This document shows positions 1 through 8,601 of a DNA stretch of 40,073 bases, one piece after another. Source of the stretch: Clostridia bacterium (GTDB lineage: Bacteria > Bacillota > Clostridia > Christensenellales > Aristaeellaceae). The translations under genes and the position numbers were made by a program. The stretch spans positions 1 to 40,073 of the forward strand of contig JAFYQB010000087.1 in the NCBI GenBank assembly GCA_017547285.1. Reading direction: 5' to 3'. The notes beneath the pieces are model-generated. The model saw nothing but the letters and a program-made list of their open reading frames with translations, made no database searches and was not told where the DNA came from. Position 1 is the first letter of the stretch, and every line of letters starts with the position of its first letter.

Positions 1-2
1 AG

Positions 3-452
3 GACGAGATCGTAGAAGACGAAGTCATCGAAGACGAAATCGTTGAAGACGAAATCGTAGAAGACGAAGTCATCGAAGATGAAATCGTTGAGGACGAGAT
101 CGTAGAAGACGAAGTCATCGAAGACGAAATCGTTGAGGACGAAATCGTAGAAGACGAAGTCATCGAAGACGAAATCGTTGAAGACGAGATCGTAGAAGAC
201 GAAGTCATCGAAGATGAAATCGTTGAAGACGAGATCGTAGAAGACGAAGTCATCGAAGAAGAGATCGTTGAGGACGAAATCGTAGAAGACGAAGTCATCG
301 AAGACGAAATCGTTGAGGACGAGATCGTAGAAGACGATGTCATCGAAGAAGAGATCGTTGAGGACGAAATCGTAGAAGACGAAGTCATCGAAGACGAAAT
401 CGTTGAGGACGAGATCGTAGAAGACGAAGTCATCGAAGAAGAAACCACTGAA
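3..452 (+). repeat. 45-bp tandem repeats coding acidic 15-residue units
   Basis: About ten head-to-tail 45-bp units begin at 3, 48, 93, 138 and so on, and the array certainly continues upstream. Each encodes three five-residue sub-repeats of the form D/E-E-I/V-V/I-E. Units differ mostly by synonymous changes (gag/gaa, gac/gat), plus occasional Asp-to-Glu. This indicates expansion by slippage or unequal exchange under selection to keep charge and frame. Confidence 0.95.
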
Positions 453-3400
453 GAAGAAATCGTAGAGAACAACAAGGAAGAGACTGCCGAAGAGGTTGTT
501 GAAGAAACCGTTGAAGAAACCTACGAAGAGGAAGTAGTCGAAGAAGAAGAGGAACAGGCTTCCGAGGAAGAAGAAGAACTGTTCGTGATGATCGACGTTG
601 ACGGCGACGGCGTTGCCGAGACCCCTGCGGTTGATGTGAACGGCGCGCTGATGTACGACAGCGACTTCGACGGCGTTCCCGATAAGGAATACATCGCACC
701 CCGCATGACCTTTAATCTCAAGCGTCCCGCTCCTCTGACCATTGCTGAAGGCGAAGGTGAGGAAGGCGGCGAAGAGCCCGAGCTGGAAAAGATTGTGATT
801 GATTGCGGCGGCTTTACGATCACTTACGGCGATGAAGTTCCTGCCTTTGGCAAGGCCGCTTTTGTACCCGCGAAGGATGAACTGACCGGCAAGGAACTGG
901 ACGTCATCTGTACCGAAACCATCGGCAACGCTGGCGCCTACAACCTGACCGTGGAAGAGAGTGCTCTGCAGACGCTGAAGGACGAGTTTGCGGACAAGTA
1001 CGAATTTGAACTTGTCCTCGGACTTGCTGTCGTGAATCAAGCCAGCATTGAAGTGACGAAAGACGATGTACTGGCTGCTCTGGCGGCGAACCCCGTGAAG
1101 CACGAGTACGATGGCAAAGGCGAATTTACATTTGAAATCACCTTGAACATCGAAGGCAAGAATGGCGAGACCGTTGAAGTTCTGGCCAATGCCACTGCTG
1201 CTTCCAACGGCAACGCAGGCGATGAGGTCGTGTTCGATGTTGCGCTGTCTGTTGCGGACGGAAATTATCTCCTTTCTGAAACTGCCATTGCCGGTATCGA
1301 AAGCCCGGACGTAACGATCGTTCCCAAGGCTCTGACCCTGGAGGCCGCGACTGAGATCACCAAGGAATACGACGGCACGGCTGTTGAGTACACCGAAGCC
1401 GTGGTTGTAAATGGTCTGGTGGGCGACGAAAAAGCCACCATTACCTACACGGATGCTGACGGCAACGCCGATCCCGAGTTTGTGAACGCCGGCGAGTACA
1501 CCCTCAACTGGGCTGTTGAAGTCAGCGAGGACTACACGCTGGAAACCACCGAAGGCACCATTGCCGTCAAGGTTGAGCCCAAGGCTCTGACCGTGGAAGC
1601 CGCGACTGAGATCACCAAGGAATACGACGGCGCGGCTGTTGATTACACCGAAGCCGTGGTTGTAACCGGTCTGGTGGGCGACGAAGAAGCCACCATCACC
1701 TACACGGATGCTGACGGCAACGCCGATCCCGAGTTTAAGAACGCCGGCGAGTACACCCTCAACTGGGCTGTTGAAGTCAGCGAGGACTACACGCTGGAAA
1801 CCACCGAAGGCACCATTGTCGTCAAGGTTGATCCCAAGCCCCTGACCATCACCGCCGATATGCTGGATACCGAAGCGCTGGGCGTTGCTCAGAAGGAATA
1901 CGACGGTTTCTTCGGCTTCGGTTATGAGGTTCCCGTTCCTACCATCACCGTCAAGACCGGCGTTGGCGAAGAAACCGCTACGCTGGAAATCGACTGGAAT
2001 GCTTTCAAGTACCTGAACAAGAACCACGGCAAGCACGGCGCTGAGATCCACTTTGACCTGCTGGAAGGCGTGGACAGCAACAAGAACTACATCCTCACCA
2101 ACAAGGTTGTTGAAGTAGAAGCCGAAATCAAGCAGAAGAAGCTGACCATCACCGCCGACATGCTGGTGGACGCCGGCTTCGCTATGACCAAGGTTTACGA
2201 CGGCACCGTTGACGCGGATCAGATTTCTGACAAGCTGATGATCCCCACCGGTATTGGCGAAGAACAGATCGTTCTGGTCATCGACGCTGAAAACACCAAG
2301 TACGAGAAGGCGACTGTTGACTGCACCAAGGCAAACGTTGTCTTCAAGCTGGATGAAACCGCCGATGTCAACAAGAACTACAAGCTGGAAAATACCGAAG
2401 TAGTCGTTGAAGGTACTCAGGAGAACATCAGCATCACCCCGTGCCAGCTGGAAGTAACCGCTGAACAGCTGCTGAACGCCGGCTTCGAAATGAAGAAGGT
2501 TTACGACAGCACTGTGAACGCCAGCAAGGTTGCTCCCAACCTCATCTCCGACAAGCTGAATATCCCCACCGGTATCGGCGAGGATCAGATTGTTCTGGTT
2601 ATCGATGCCGAGAACACCAAGTACGAGAAGGCGACCGTTGACTGCACCAAGGCGAATGTTGTGTTCGAACTGGATGAAACTGCCGAAATCAACAAGAACT
2701 ACGAGCTGATCAAAACCGCAGTAGATGTTGAAGGCACTCAGGAGAACATCAGCATCACCAAGCGTACCGTTACCTACACCGCCAATCCCGAAAAGTACTT
2801 CGGTCAGCCCGACAGCCACTTCAACCTGGCTCTGCCCGCCGAAGTGACTGGCGAGGATGTAACCGGCAAGCAGGTAATCGCCATTGTGTATGACGAAACC
2901 GGCCTGGATGCGGACAGCACCGCTGCTCTGGAAGGCGATCTGTACCCCGCTCTGAAGCTGTATGACGCTGCCAACAACGTATACATGCTGCAGGAAGTGG
3001 ACAACACCACCGAGAAAGCAGCCCTTGTTTGGATCGATGAGAGCGTTGCTGACAACTACGATCTGATCAGCGTTACCTCCATCATCATCAAGTCTTACAA
3101 TCCTGAAACCTATGACTTCCAGTACTCCGGCGAAAAGGGCAACACCCCCTGGTTCATCGGCGAAGGCGCTGTTACCATCAGCGAGCCTTCTCATGAACTG
3201 ATGGATGTGTCCGATTATCCCGGCTGGATCGAGAATCCCACCAGCGAGGAGATCGAGTGGACCAGCACCGTGTCCTACACTCAGGATTCCGCTGCCACCG
3301 CTCTGGACTCCGATCAGGATATCACCACCGTGCGCACCGTTTACCTGCGCAACAGTGTTGAAAACAGCGAATTCTATCAGGCCATCGCTGCCACGTCCTT

Positions 3401-5375
3401 TAACCCCGAGTACAAGCACGACCCCATCTACTTCGTTAAGAATGGTCTGGAAGTGACCTACACCAACCCCGACGGCGGCAAGGCCCTCACTACCCGTTCC
3501 TCCGAAATCACCCTGGCGATTGAGGAAGAAAGCTTCGTGGTTGTGGATGACGGCAACGCTCCCATCAAGGACCTCAGCACCGGTGAAGCCGGCAGCCATA
3601 CCCTGGCCATCGGCTCTGCTCAGACGCTGGAAGGTGCCGACATTCAGGGCAACACCGTGACCGCTGCTCCCACCGGCTTTTCCGCCGATGCGATGGTTGG
3701 CTACATGATCACCGACGTGGCTGGCAACATTCTGATGAATGGCGAAGAGCTGGCGTTTGCCGAGTATGCAGTACTCTTCCAGCCCGAAGCGCTGGCTGTT
3801 GGCTTTAACAACTACGCCGATGTGGACGGCACCTACCATCTGGCCCCCGCTGGCAGCATCATCATCAGCGGTCAGCCCGATGAAATGATCACCATCACCC
3901 AGCTGGTTGACGGCAGCGAAAAGCGCACCTTCAATGCTGTGCTTGGCGCGGACGGCACCTACACCATGGACATGAACGAGCTGGGTCAGAAGTTCTTCCT
4001 GCATGATGCGAACAACACGCACCTCATCCAGCAGCTGAACGTGACCTACACCGACAAGAACCTGGTGGAAACCACTGCTTCCTCCAACGCCTTCGTGTAC
4101 GACACCGTTGCGTTCCCGATCGTTGACTTTGCCTGGTCCAACCGCGGCGAGATCATGACCGTTGTGCTGCCTGAGTACGGCACCGTGACTGTGAACGGCG
4201 TGAAGGTTCAGGGCGCGACCATCAAGAATGATGTTTCCGGCGTTGTTCTGGAACTGCCGGTTGATCTCCAGGAGAACAACCTGCCCAAGCGCAACGTGGA
4301 AATCGAAGTCACCTACACCGACTCCGTCGGCAACAGCTACACCAATACCTACACCAATACCTCTGTTGACGTAGGCCAGCCCATCAGCGCGGTCATCGAA
4401 CCCGTGCTGCTGCCCAACGGCTACTTCGACGCCCGTCACACCGGCACCCTGCTGCTGACCGTGACCGGTACCGCGTTCGAAAACGTGAACATCAGCTTCT
4501 ACAGCGATGCCCAGCACACCAAGCTGAGCGGCGTTGGCGAGTGGAGCGTGGCTCAGGTTGGCTACGGCGCGACCCAGTTCCTGATGAAGGGTCTGCCCCA
4601 GAACACCCGTCTGGAGTGCGTGATCAGCTATGAGGACATCGACGGCGCGACCTTCACTCAGACCCTGCTGTTCGACGATCACTGCGATAAGCCCGTCATC
4701 ACCAGCCCCGTGTTCGAAGAAATGCGCGTGCTGACCGGTACCACCGAACCCAACTCTGCTGTGTTCGTTGTCTACCAGGGCGAGCGCTACAAGGCCAAGG
4801 TTTATCCCGGCGGCTACTTCGAGGTAGAAATGCCCATGCTGTTCGCCGGCGACACCTTCGAAGTGAACGTTGTGGATATCGCCTACAACCGTTACACCTC
4901 CGAACCTGTGGAAATCCCGCAGCTGAACGTGGTTGAAACGCAGGCTTACCCCATGGGCAAGCTGATGAGCAACCCCGCCGATGGCACCTGGTACATGGCT
5001 ACCGAAATCAACCCCGCTGCCAACAAGGAATTCAGCGTTCCTGTTCTGGCCGGCGCCAGCTTTGAGATCGGTACCTGCAACTACAAGGTGGAAAACGGCA
5101 AGGTGACCGCGAACTTCGAGTTTGACACCGACGCCGAAACCATGACCATCAACGGCGTATACGCCGGCACCGTCAAGGAGCTGACCGATGCTCTGCCCCT
5201 GGGCGTGCTGCACGAGACTGCTTTTGAGAACAACACCATGGAGATCAGCCTGCCTGTTACCGGCGAAGGTGAACTGTACCTGATCACCCGTATCGACTGC
5301 GAACTGGACATCAGCTACGTGGAAGAAACCTACCAGTCTTCTCAGCTGGAAAAGTTCCAGCAGCTTCAGAAGTAA
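3..5375 (+). CDS. Giant acidic-repeat surface protein with MBG/YDG-type and Ig-like repeats (5' end outside window)
   Basis: The frame is open from the first bases, so the gene is 5'-truncated by the window; 1790 residues are visible. Residues 1-150 are about ten copies of a 15-residue acidic repeat (DEIVEDEVIEDEIVE type), followed by a Glu-rich stretch to about residue 194. Next come beta-rich modules. Two almost identical 85-residue MBG/YDG-like repeats (1326-1580 and 1581-1835) contain EYDG and NAGEYTL. Two near-identical YDG-like repeats of about 100 residues (about 2140-2760) contain KVYD. The last 450 residues are Ig-like, with a module (LLPNGY, then LTGTTEPN) also present in the kinase ectodomain at 11848-16485. 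No LPXTG motif or C-terminal membrane segment is visible, so the anchoring mode is unknown. MBG/YDG repeats are typical of adhesin-like exported proteins. The role is inferred as a cell-surface or secreted repeat protein. Confidence 0.85.
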   Translation, partial: DEIVEDEVIEDEIVEDEIVEDEVIEDEIVEDEIVEDEVIEDEIVEDEIVEDEVIEDEIVEDEIVEDEVIEDEIVEDEIVEDEVIEEEIVEDEIVEDEVIEDEIVEDEIVEDDVIEEEIVEDEIVEDEVIEDEIVEDEIVEDEVIEEETTEEEIVENNKEETAEEVVEETVEETYEEEVVEEEEEQASEEEEELFVMIDVDGDGVAETPAVDVNGALMYDSDFDGVPDKEYIAPRMTFNLKRPAPLTIAEGEGEEGGEEPELEKIVIDCGGFTITYGDEVPAFGKAAFVPAKDELTGKELDVICTETIGNAGAYNLTVEESALQTLKDEFADKYEFELVLGLAVVNQASIEVTKDDVLAALAANPVKHEYDGKGEFTFEITLNIEGKNGETVEVLANATAASNGNAGDEVVFDVALSVADGNYLLSETAIAGIESPDVTIVPKALTLEAATEITKEYDGTAVEYTEAVVVNGLVGDEKATITYTDADGNADPEFVNAGEYTLNWAVEVSEDYTLETTEGTIAVKVEPKALTVEAATEITKEYDGAAVDYTEAVVVTGLVGDEEATITYTDADGNADPEFKNAGEYTLNWAVEVSEDYTLETTEGTIVVKVDPKPLTITADMLDTEALGVAQKEYDGFFGFGYEVPVPTITVKTGVGEETATLEIDWNAFKYLNKNHGKHGAEIHFDLLEGVDSNKNYILTNKVVEVEAEIKQKKLTITADMLVDAGFAMTKVYDGTVDADQISDKLMIPTGIGEEQIVLVIDAENTKYEKATVDCTKANVVFKLDETADVNKNYKLENTEVVVEGTQENISITPCQLEVTAEQLLNAGFEMKKVYDSTVNASKVAPNLISDKLNIPTGIGEDQIVLVIDAENTKYEKATVDCTKANVVFELDETAEINKNYELIKTAVDVEGTQENISITKRTVTYTANPEKYFGQPDSHFNLALPAEVTGEDVTGKQVIAIVYDETGLDADSTAALEGDLYPALKLYDAANNVYMLQEVDNTTEKAALVWIDESVADNYDLISVTSIIIKSYNPETYDFQYSGEKGNTPWFIGEGAVTISEPSHELMDVSDYPGWIENPTSEEIEWTSTVSYTQDSAATALDSDQDITTVRTVYLRNSVENSEFYQAIAATSFNPEYKHDPIYFVKNGLEVTYTNPDGGKALTTRSSEITLAIEEESFVVVDDGNAPIKDLSTGEAGSHTLAIGSAQTLEGADIQGNTVTAAPTGFSADAMVGYMITDVAGNILMNGEELAFAEYAVLFQPEALAVGFNNYADVDGTYHLAPAGSIIISGQPDEMITITQLVDGSEKRTFNAVLGADGTYTMDMNELGQKFFLHDANNTHLIQQLNVTYTDKNLVETTASSNAFVYDTVAFPIVDFAWSNRGEIMTVVLPEYGTVTVNGVKVQGATIKNDVSGVVLELPVDLQENNLPKRNVEIEVTYTDSVGNSYTNTYTNTSVDVGQPISAVIEPVLLPNGYFDARHTGTLLLTVTGTAFENVNISFYSDAQHTKLSGVGEWSVAQVGYGATQFLMKGLPQNTRLECVISYEDIDGATFTQTLLFDDHCDKPVITSPVFEEMRVLTGTTEPNSAVFVVYQGERYKAKVYPGGYFEVEMPMLFAGDTFEVNVVDIAYNRYTSEPVEIPQLNVVETQAYPMGKLMSNPADGTWYMATEINPAANKEFSVPVLAGASFEIGTCNYKVENGKVTANFEFDTDAETMTINGVYAGTVKELTDALPLGVLHETAFENNTMEISLPVTGEGELYLITRIDCELDISYVEETYQSSQLEKFQQLQK

Positions 5376-5405
5376 AGCTTGAAAGCTGAATAGTACCCCT
5401 AAAAC

Positions 5406-5475
5406 GGCGGGAGCTGTAGCGGCCTTTGATTTGATCAAAATTCTATTATCAAACCAAGGCTGCCCAGCTCCCGCC
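5406..5475 (+). other. Long imperfect hairpin between surface protein and VWA-FHA gene
   Basis: Eleven bases at 5406-5416 (ggcgggagctg) are perfectly complementary to 5465-5475, and the intervening arms (about 5419-5435 and 5448-5463) also pair imperfectly, giving a hairpin of about 70 nt. No T-run follows; instead there is a perfect 12-bp palindrome, tttgatatcaaa, at 5477-5488. It may be a terminator without a classic U-tract, an attenuator or an mRNA end-protecting structure. The 136-bp gap contains no gene. Confidence 0.6.
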
Positions 5476-5511
5476 CTTTGATATCAAATTCCGCACAATG
5501 GGAGGGTTTGC

Positions 5512-7479
5512 ATGAAGAACCATCAAAAACGCCTGTCCGTATTGGCTGTTCTGCTTAGCTTTGTGCTGTTTATAAGCGCGGCGCAGGCAGAAATTGCAGC
5601 CAGTGTGGTCGTAAGCCAGTTTTTGCAGGACGGCAACAGCGTAACCCTGTGCGCGAATGTTCTGGATGAGGAAAACAACGCCGTCAAACAGCCCTATGAA
5701 GCCATTGATTTTCAGATCACCATCGACGGAGACGAAACGCTCAACCCGGATACTGTTTCCAGACTGAGCGAGGCCGTTTCCGGAACGGTGTATGCCCTGG
5801 GTTTTGATACCTCCATTTCCATTACCCAGAAGGAGATCCGCGAGATTCAGGCAGAGGTGGGCAAGCTGATCGACAGCATGCTGCCCGAAGACCGTATGTG
5901 CCTGATGAGTTTTGGCGAAAAGATCTCCATGCTTCAGCCCATGACCGGCGATAAACAGCTGCTTCACAATGCGCTGAACCAGCTGAGCAATAAAGAAAAC
6001 GAAACCCATTTGTACCGCGGTATCAGCGAGGCCATGAATGCCGTTGCTGAAAACAAAAAACTGAACCAGCGCAGCGTGATCATCCTGTTTACGGACGGTA
6101 TGGATGACTCCGACGGCAGCTTTGGCATGCTGCAGGTGCTGGACCAGATCAAACAAACCAAGGTACCTATTTATACCGTGGGTCTGACCGGCACCATCAG
6201 CAAGGCGGACCTTACCTCCATCGGCCGTATTTCCCGCTATTCCGGCGGTAATATCTACGAAGAAAAGGCAAGCAGCATTGCACACAATATGGAGCAGATC
6301 CGCGGGGTGATCGATAACGCGGTTGCCCTGACCGTTCAGCTGCCCTATGACTATTTTGCCGCTGGTAACCTGACCTGGGAGGTGGAATACCGCGGCGGTA
6401 TGCAGGCCGTCAGAAGCAGCGCCTATATGCATACGCTGAGCCTGGAGGGCGTTCCCACGCCTACGCCCACGCCCAGCCCCACACCCACGCCCAGTCCTAC
6501 GCCTACGCCCACGCCTACCCCCAGTCCCACCCCGACGCCTACGCCTACGCCCACACCAACGCCTACTCCGAGCCCCACGCCGGTTGTAACGGCTACGCCG
6601 GAGCCCACGCCCACTCCGGTGGTAACGCCGGAGCCGACCGCGACACCCTATCTGTACGGCAACCCCGTTGCCGATACGGTGATCGCCGGGATCCGTCTGG
6701 GCGATGTGATGGCCATGACTGGCCTGTGGATCGCGCTGGCGGTGGTGATCGTTCTGCTGATCGTGCTGATCGTACTGCTGGCTGTGCGCCGCAAAAAGAA
6801 AGCGAAGCACGATGCAGAACTGACCGAAAAATCCACCGGCAAAGACCACCACTTCAACAACGGCAAGGTGATTCCGGTCACGCCGCAGGACATTCCCGCT
6901 GCGCCGCCCGCTGCAGACGCTTCGGAAGTAACGGTTCAGCCCTATCACCCTGTGAACAGCGGCGAGGAAACCGTGCAGCCCTACGCTGGCAATCCTTCCG
7001 ACAACGAGGAAACCATTCAGCCTTACGGCTCTGATAACGAAGAAACCATCCAGCCCTATGGCTCTGACGATGAGGAGACCATCCAGCCTTACGGCGATGA
7101 CTCCGAGGAAACCATTAACCCCTACGATGACGAGCAGACCCTGCCGCCCGAATGGGAACCGCCGGCCGTGATCCGCTTTGTGGTGGATACCAAAGAGGAA
7201 GCGCCTTTTGAAAAGGAAGTTTCCTTCACGGATTCCATGATCATCGGCCGCAGGCAGGAATGTCAGCTTTGCATCACTCCCAAGTACATTTCCCGTTCGC
7301 ATCTGGAACTGCTGAAAATGCCGGATGGCGTGTACATCCGCAATCTGTCCGCCGAAAAAACCAGCCGATACACGCTGCTGAACCAGGCGGAACTGGATGA
7401 GGAAGAACGCAAGCTGGAAGACGGCGATGTGCTGGAGATCAACCGGACCAGAATTGAAATTCACATGGTCACTGAGTAA
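5512..7479 (+). CDS. Membrane VWA-FHA protein with TxQPY repeat tail
   Basis: 655 residues. A signal peptide ends at about residue 26 (AAQA). A VWA domain (about 90-270) has an intact MIDAS start, D99-T-S101-I-S103, and FTDGMDD downstream. A Pro-Thr linker (about 316-365) leads to a transmembrane helix (about 398-425) followed by RRKKK, placing the C-terminus in the cytoplasm. Residues 474-538 hold six motifs of the form T-(I/V)-(Q/N)-P-Y. A C-terminal FHA domain (about 555-650) has IIGRR and SRSHLEL, so the phosphothreonine-binding Arg/Ser/His positions are kept. The start has a good RBS (gggaggg, 5500-5506). A VWA domain outside the cell suggests binding of protein or metal-dependent ligands; the FHA domain suggests reading a phosphothreonine made by the kinase at 11848. 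Function is inferred; no characterised orthologue is recognised. Confidence 0.9.
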   Translation: MKNHQKRLSVLAVLLSFVLFISAAQAEIAASVVVSQFLQDGNSVTLCANVLDEENNAVKQPYEAIDFQITIDGDETLNPDTVSRLSEAVSGTVYALGFDTSISITQKEIREIQAEVGKLIDSMLPEDRMCLMSFGEKISMLQPMTGDKQLLHNALNQLSNKENETHLYRGISEAMNAVAENKKLNQRSVIILFTDGMDDSDGSFGMLQVLDQIKQTKVPIYTVGLTGTISKADLTSIGRISRYSGGNIYEEKASSIAHNMEQIRGVIDNAVALTVQLPYDYFAAGNLTWEVEYRGGMQAVRSSAYMHTLSLEGVPTPTPTPSPTPTPSPTPTPTPTPSPTPTPTPTPTPTPTPSPTPVVTATPEPTPTPVVTPEPTATPYLYGNPVADTVIAGIRLGDVMAMTGLWIALAVVIVLLIVLIVLLAVRRKKKAKHDAELTEKSTGKDHHFNNGKVIPVTPQDIPAAPPAADASEVTVQPYHPVNSGEETVQPYAGNPSDNEETIQPYGSDNEETIQPYGSDDEETIQPYGDDSEETINPYDDEQTLPPEWEPPAVIRFVVDTKEEAPFEKEVSFTDSMIIGRRQECQLCITPKYISRSHLELLKMPDGVYIRNLSAEKTSRYTLLNQAELDEEERKLEDGDVLEINRTRIEIHMVTE

Positions 7480-7521
7480 GGGCCAGAGGATTCATCAAAT
7501 TGATATTTTGAAGGTGAAAGT

Positions 7522-8577
7522 ATGGGTATCAGAATGAGTAACAGCGTACCGATTATCATTATTGCCGTTTGCCTGGTGGTGCTGGGTCTGCTGATCGCGC
7601 TGGCCGTTTACAGCAAAAAGGGCAAAAAGCCGAGTTACGATGCTCACGAGGCGTCCAACAGCATCAACCACAGCTACAATCAGAACAAGGTGATCACGGT
7701 GCTGTCCCAGAATGCGGAGCAGTACGATATGCACCACCCCGTCACCAAGGCGGAGCCTGCCGCTCCTGCAGCGCAGACCTCCTCTGTGCCTCCGTACACG
7801 CCCGTGGCGCAGACTACTTCCGTGCCTCCGTATACGCCCGTGGCGCAGACCACTTCCGTGCCTCCGTATACGCCCGTAGCGCAGACCACTTCCGTGCCTC
7901 CGTATACGCCCGTAGCGCAGACCACTTCCGTGCCTCCGTACACGCCTGTGGCGCAGACCGCTTCCGTGCCCCCGTATACGCCTGTGGCTTCCGCTGAACC
8001 CGTACGTCAGCAGGAACCTCCGCGTTCCTATCCGTCCTACCAGCCCAATGTGAACGCAGAGCCTGTGCAGCCCTATATGCCCCAGCCTGTGGACACCGAG
8101 GCGACCATCCAGCCCTATACCGCGAATCCTGCGGATGACGAAGCCACCATCCAGCCCTATACCGATTCCGAGGAAACCGTGCAGCCCTACGGCGACGATG
8201 TCGAGGAGACCATCAACCCCTACGATACCGAGCAGACCCTGCCTCCCGCCTGGGAGCCCCCGGCTGTGATCCGCTTTGCGGTGGATACCAAGGAGGAAGA
8301 GCCCTTTGAGCGGGAAATCTCCTTCACGGATTCCATGATCATCGGCCGCAAGTCCGATTGCCAGCTCTATGTTGCACCCAAGTACATTTCCCGTATGCAT
8401 CTGGAACTGACCAAAACCCCGGAAGGCGTGTTCATTCGCAACCTGTCTCCCGAAAAGACCTGCCGCTACACGCTGCTGAACAAGGCGGAGCTGGACGAGG
8501 AAGAGCGCAAGCTGGAAGACGGCGACGTGATCGAAATCAGCCGTACCCGGATCGAAATCCACATGGTAACCGAGTAA
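7522..8577 (+). CDS. FHA membrane protein with TxQPY motifs and 12-residue repeats
   Basis: 351 residues. An N-terminal transmembrane helix (about 8-28) is followed by KKGKK, so the rest is cytoplasmic. Residues 84-155 are six copies of AQTTSVPPYTPV. Four T-(I/V)-(Q/N)-P-Y motifs lie between Thr195 and Tyr234. The C-terminal FHA domain (about 250-351) has IIGRK and SRMHLEL and is nearly identical over its length to that of the preceding gene, including the ending HMVTE. The two genes therefore look like a duplication in which the exported VWA part was lost or never added. The start is chosen by aaggtg at 7512-7517. Likely a membrane-tethered phosphothreonine reader or substrate in the kinase/phosphatase circuit; inferred. 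Confidence 0.88.
   Translation: MGIRMSNSVPIIIIAVCLVVLGLLIALAVYSKKGKKPSYDAHEASNSINHSYNQNKVITVLSQNAEQYDMHHPVTKAEPAAPAAQTSSVPPYTPVAQTTSVPPYTPVAQTTSVPPYTPVAQTTSVPPYTPVAQTTSVPPYTPVAQTASVPPYTPVASAEPVRQQEPPRSYPSYQPNVNAEPVQPYMPQPVDTEATIQPYTANPADDEATIQPYTDSEETVQPYGDDVEETINPYDTEQTLPPAWEPPAVIRFAVDTKEEEPFEREISFTDSMIIGRKSDCQLYVAPKYISRMHLELTKTPEGVFIRNLSPEKTCRYTLLNKAELDEEERKLEDGDVIEISRTRIEIHMVTE
7771..7986 (+). repeat. 36-bp tandem repeats (six copies)
   Basis: Six in-frame 36-bp units encode AQT(T/S/A)SVPPYTPV. Units are almost identical in DNA, indicating recent expansion. They lie in the predicted cytoplasmic region of the FHA membrane protein and add Thr, Ser, Pro and Tyr. Confidence 0.95.
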
Positions 8578-8601
8578 GCAAAGAAATCGGAGGGAAAACC
8601 G

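Noticed and set aside
3..452. CRISPR-like array
   Set aside because: Direct repeats are contiguous without unique spacers and translate to a continuous acidic protein repeat.
7771..7986. PPxY motifs for WW-domain binding
   Set aside because: VPPY recurs in the repeats, but WW-domain partners are eukaryotic; more likely a Pro-rich spacer.
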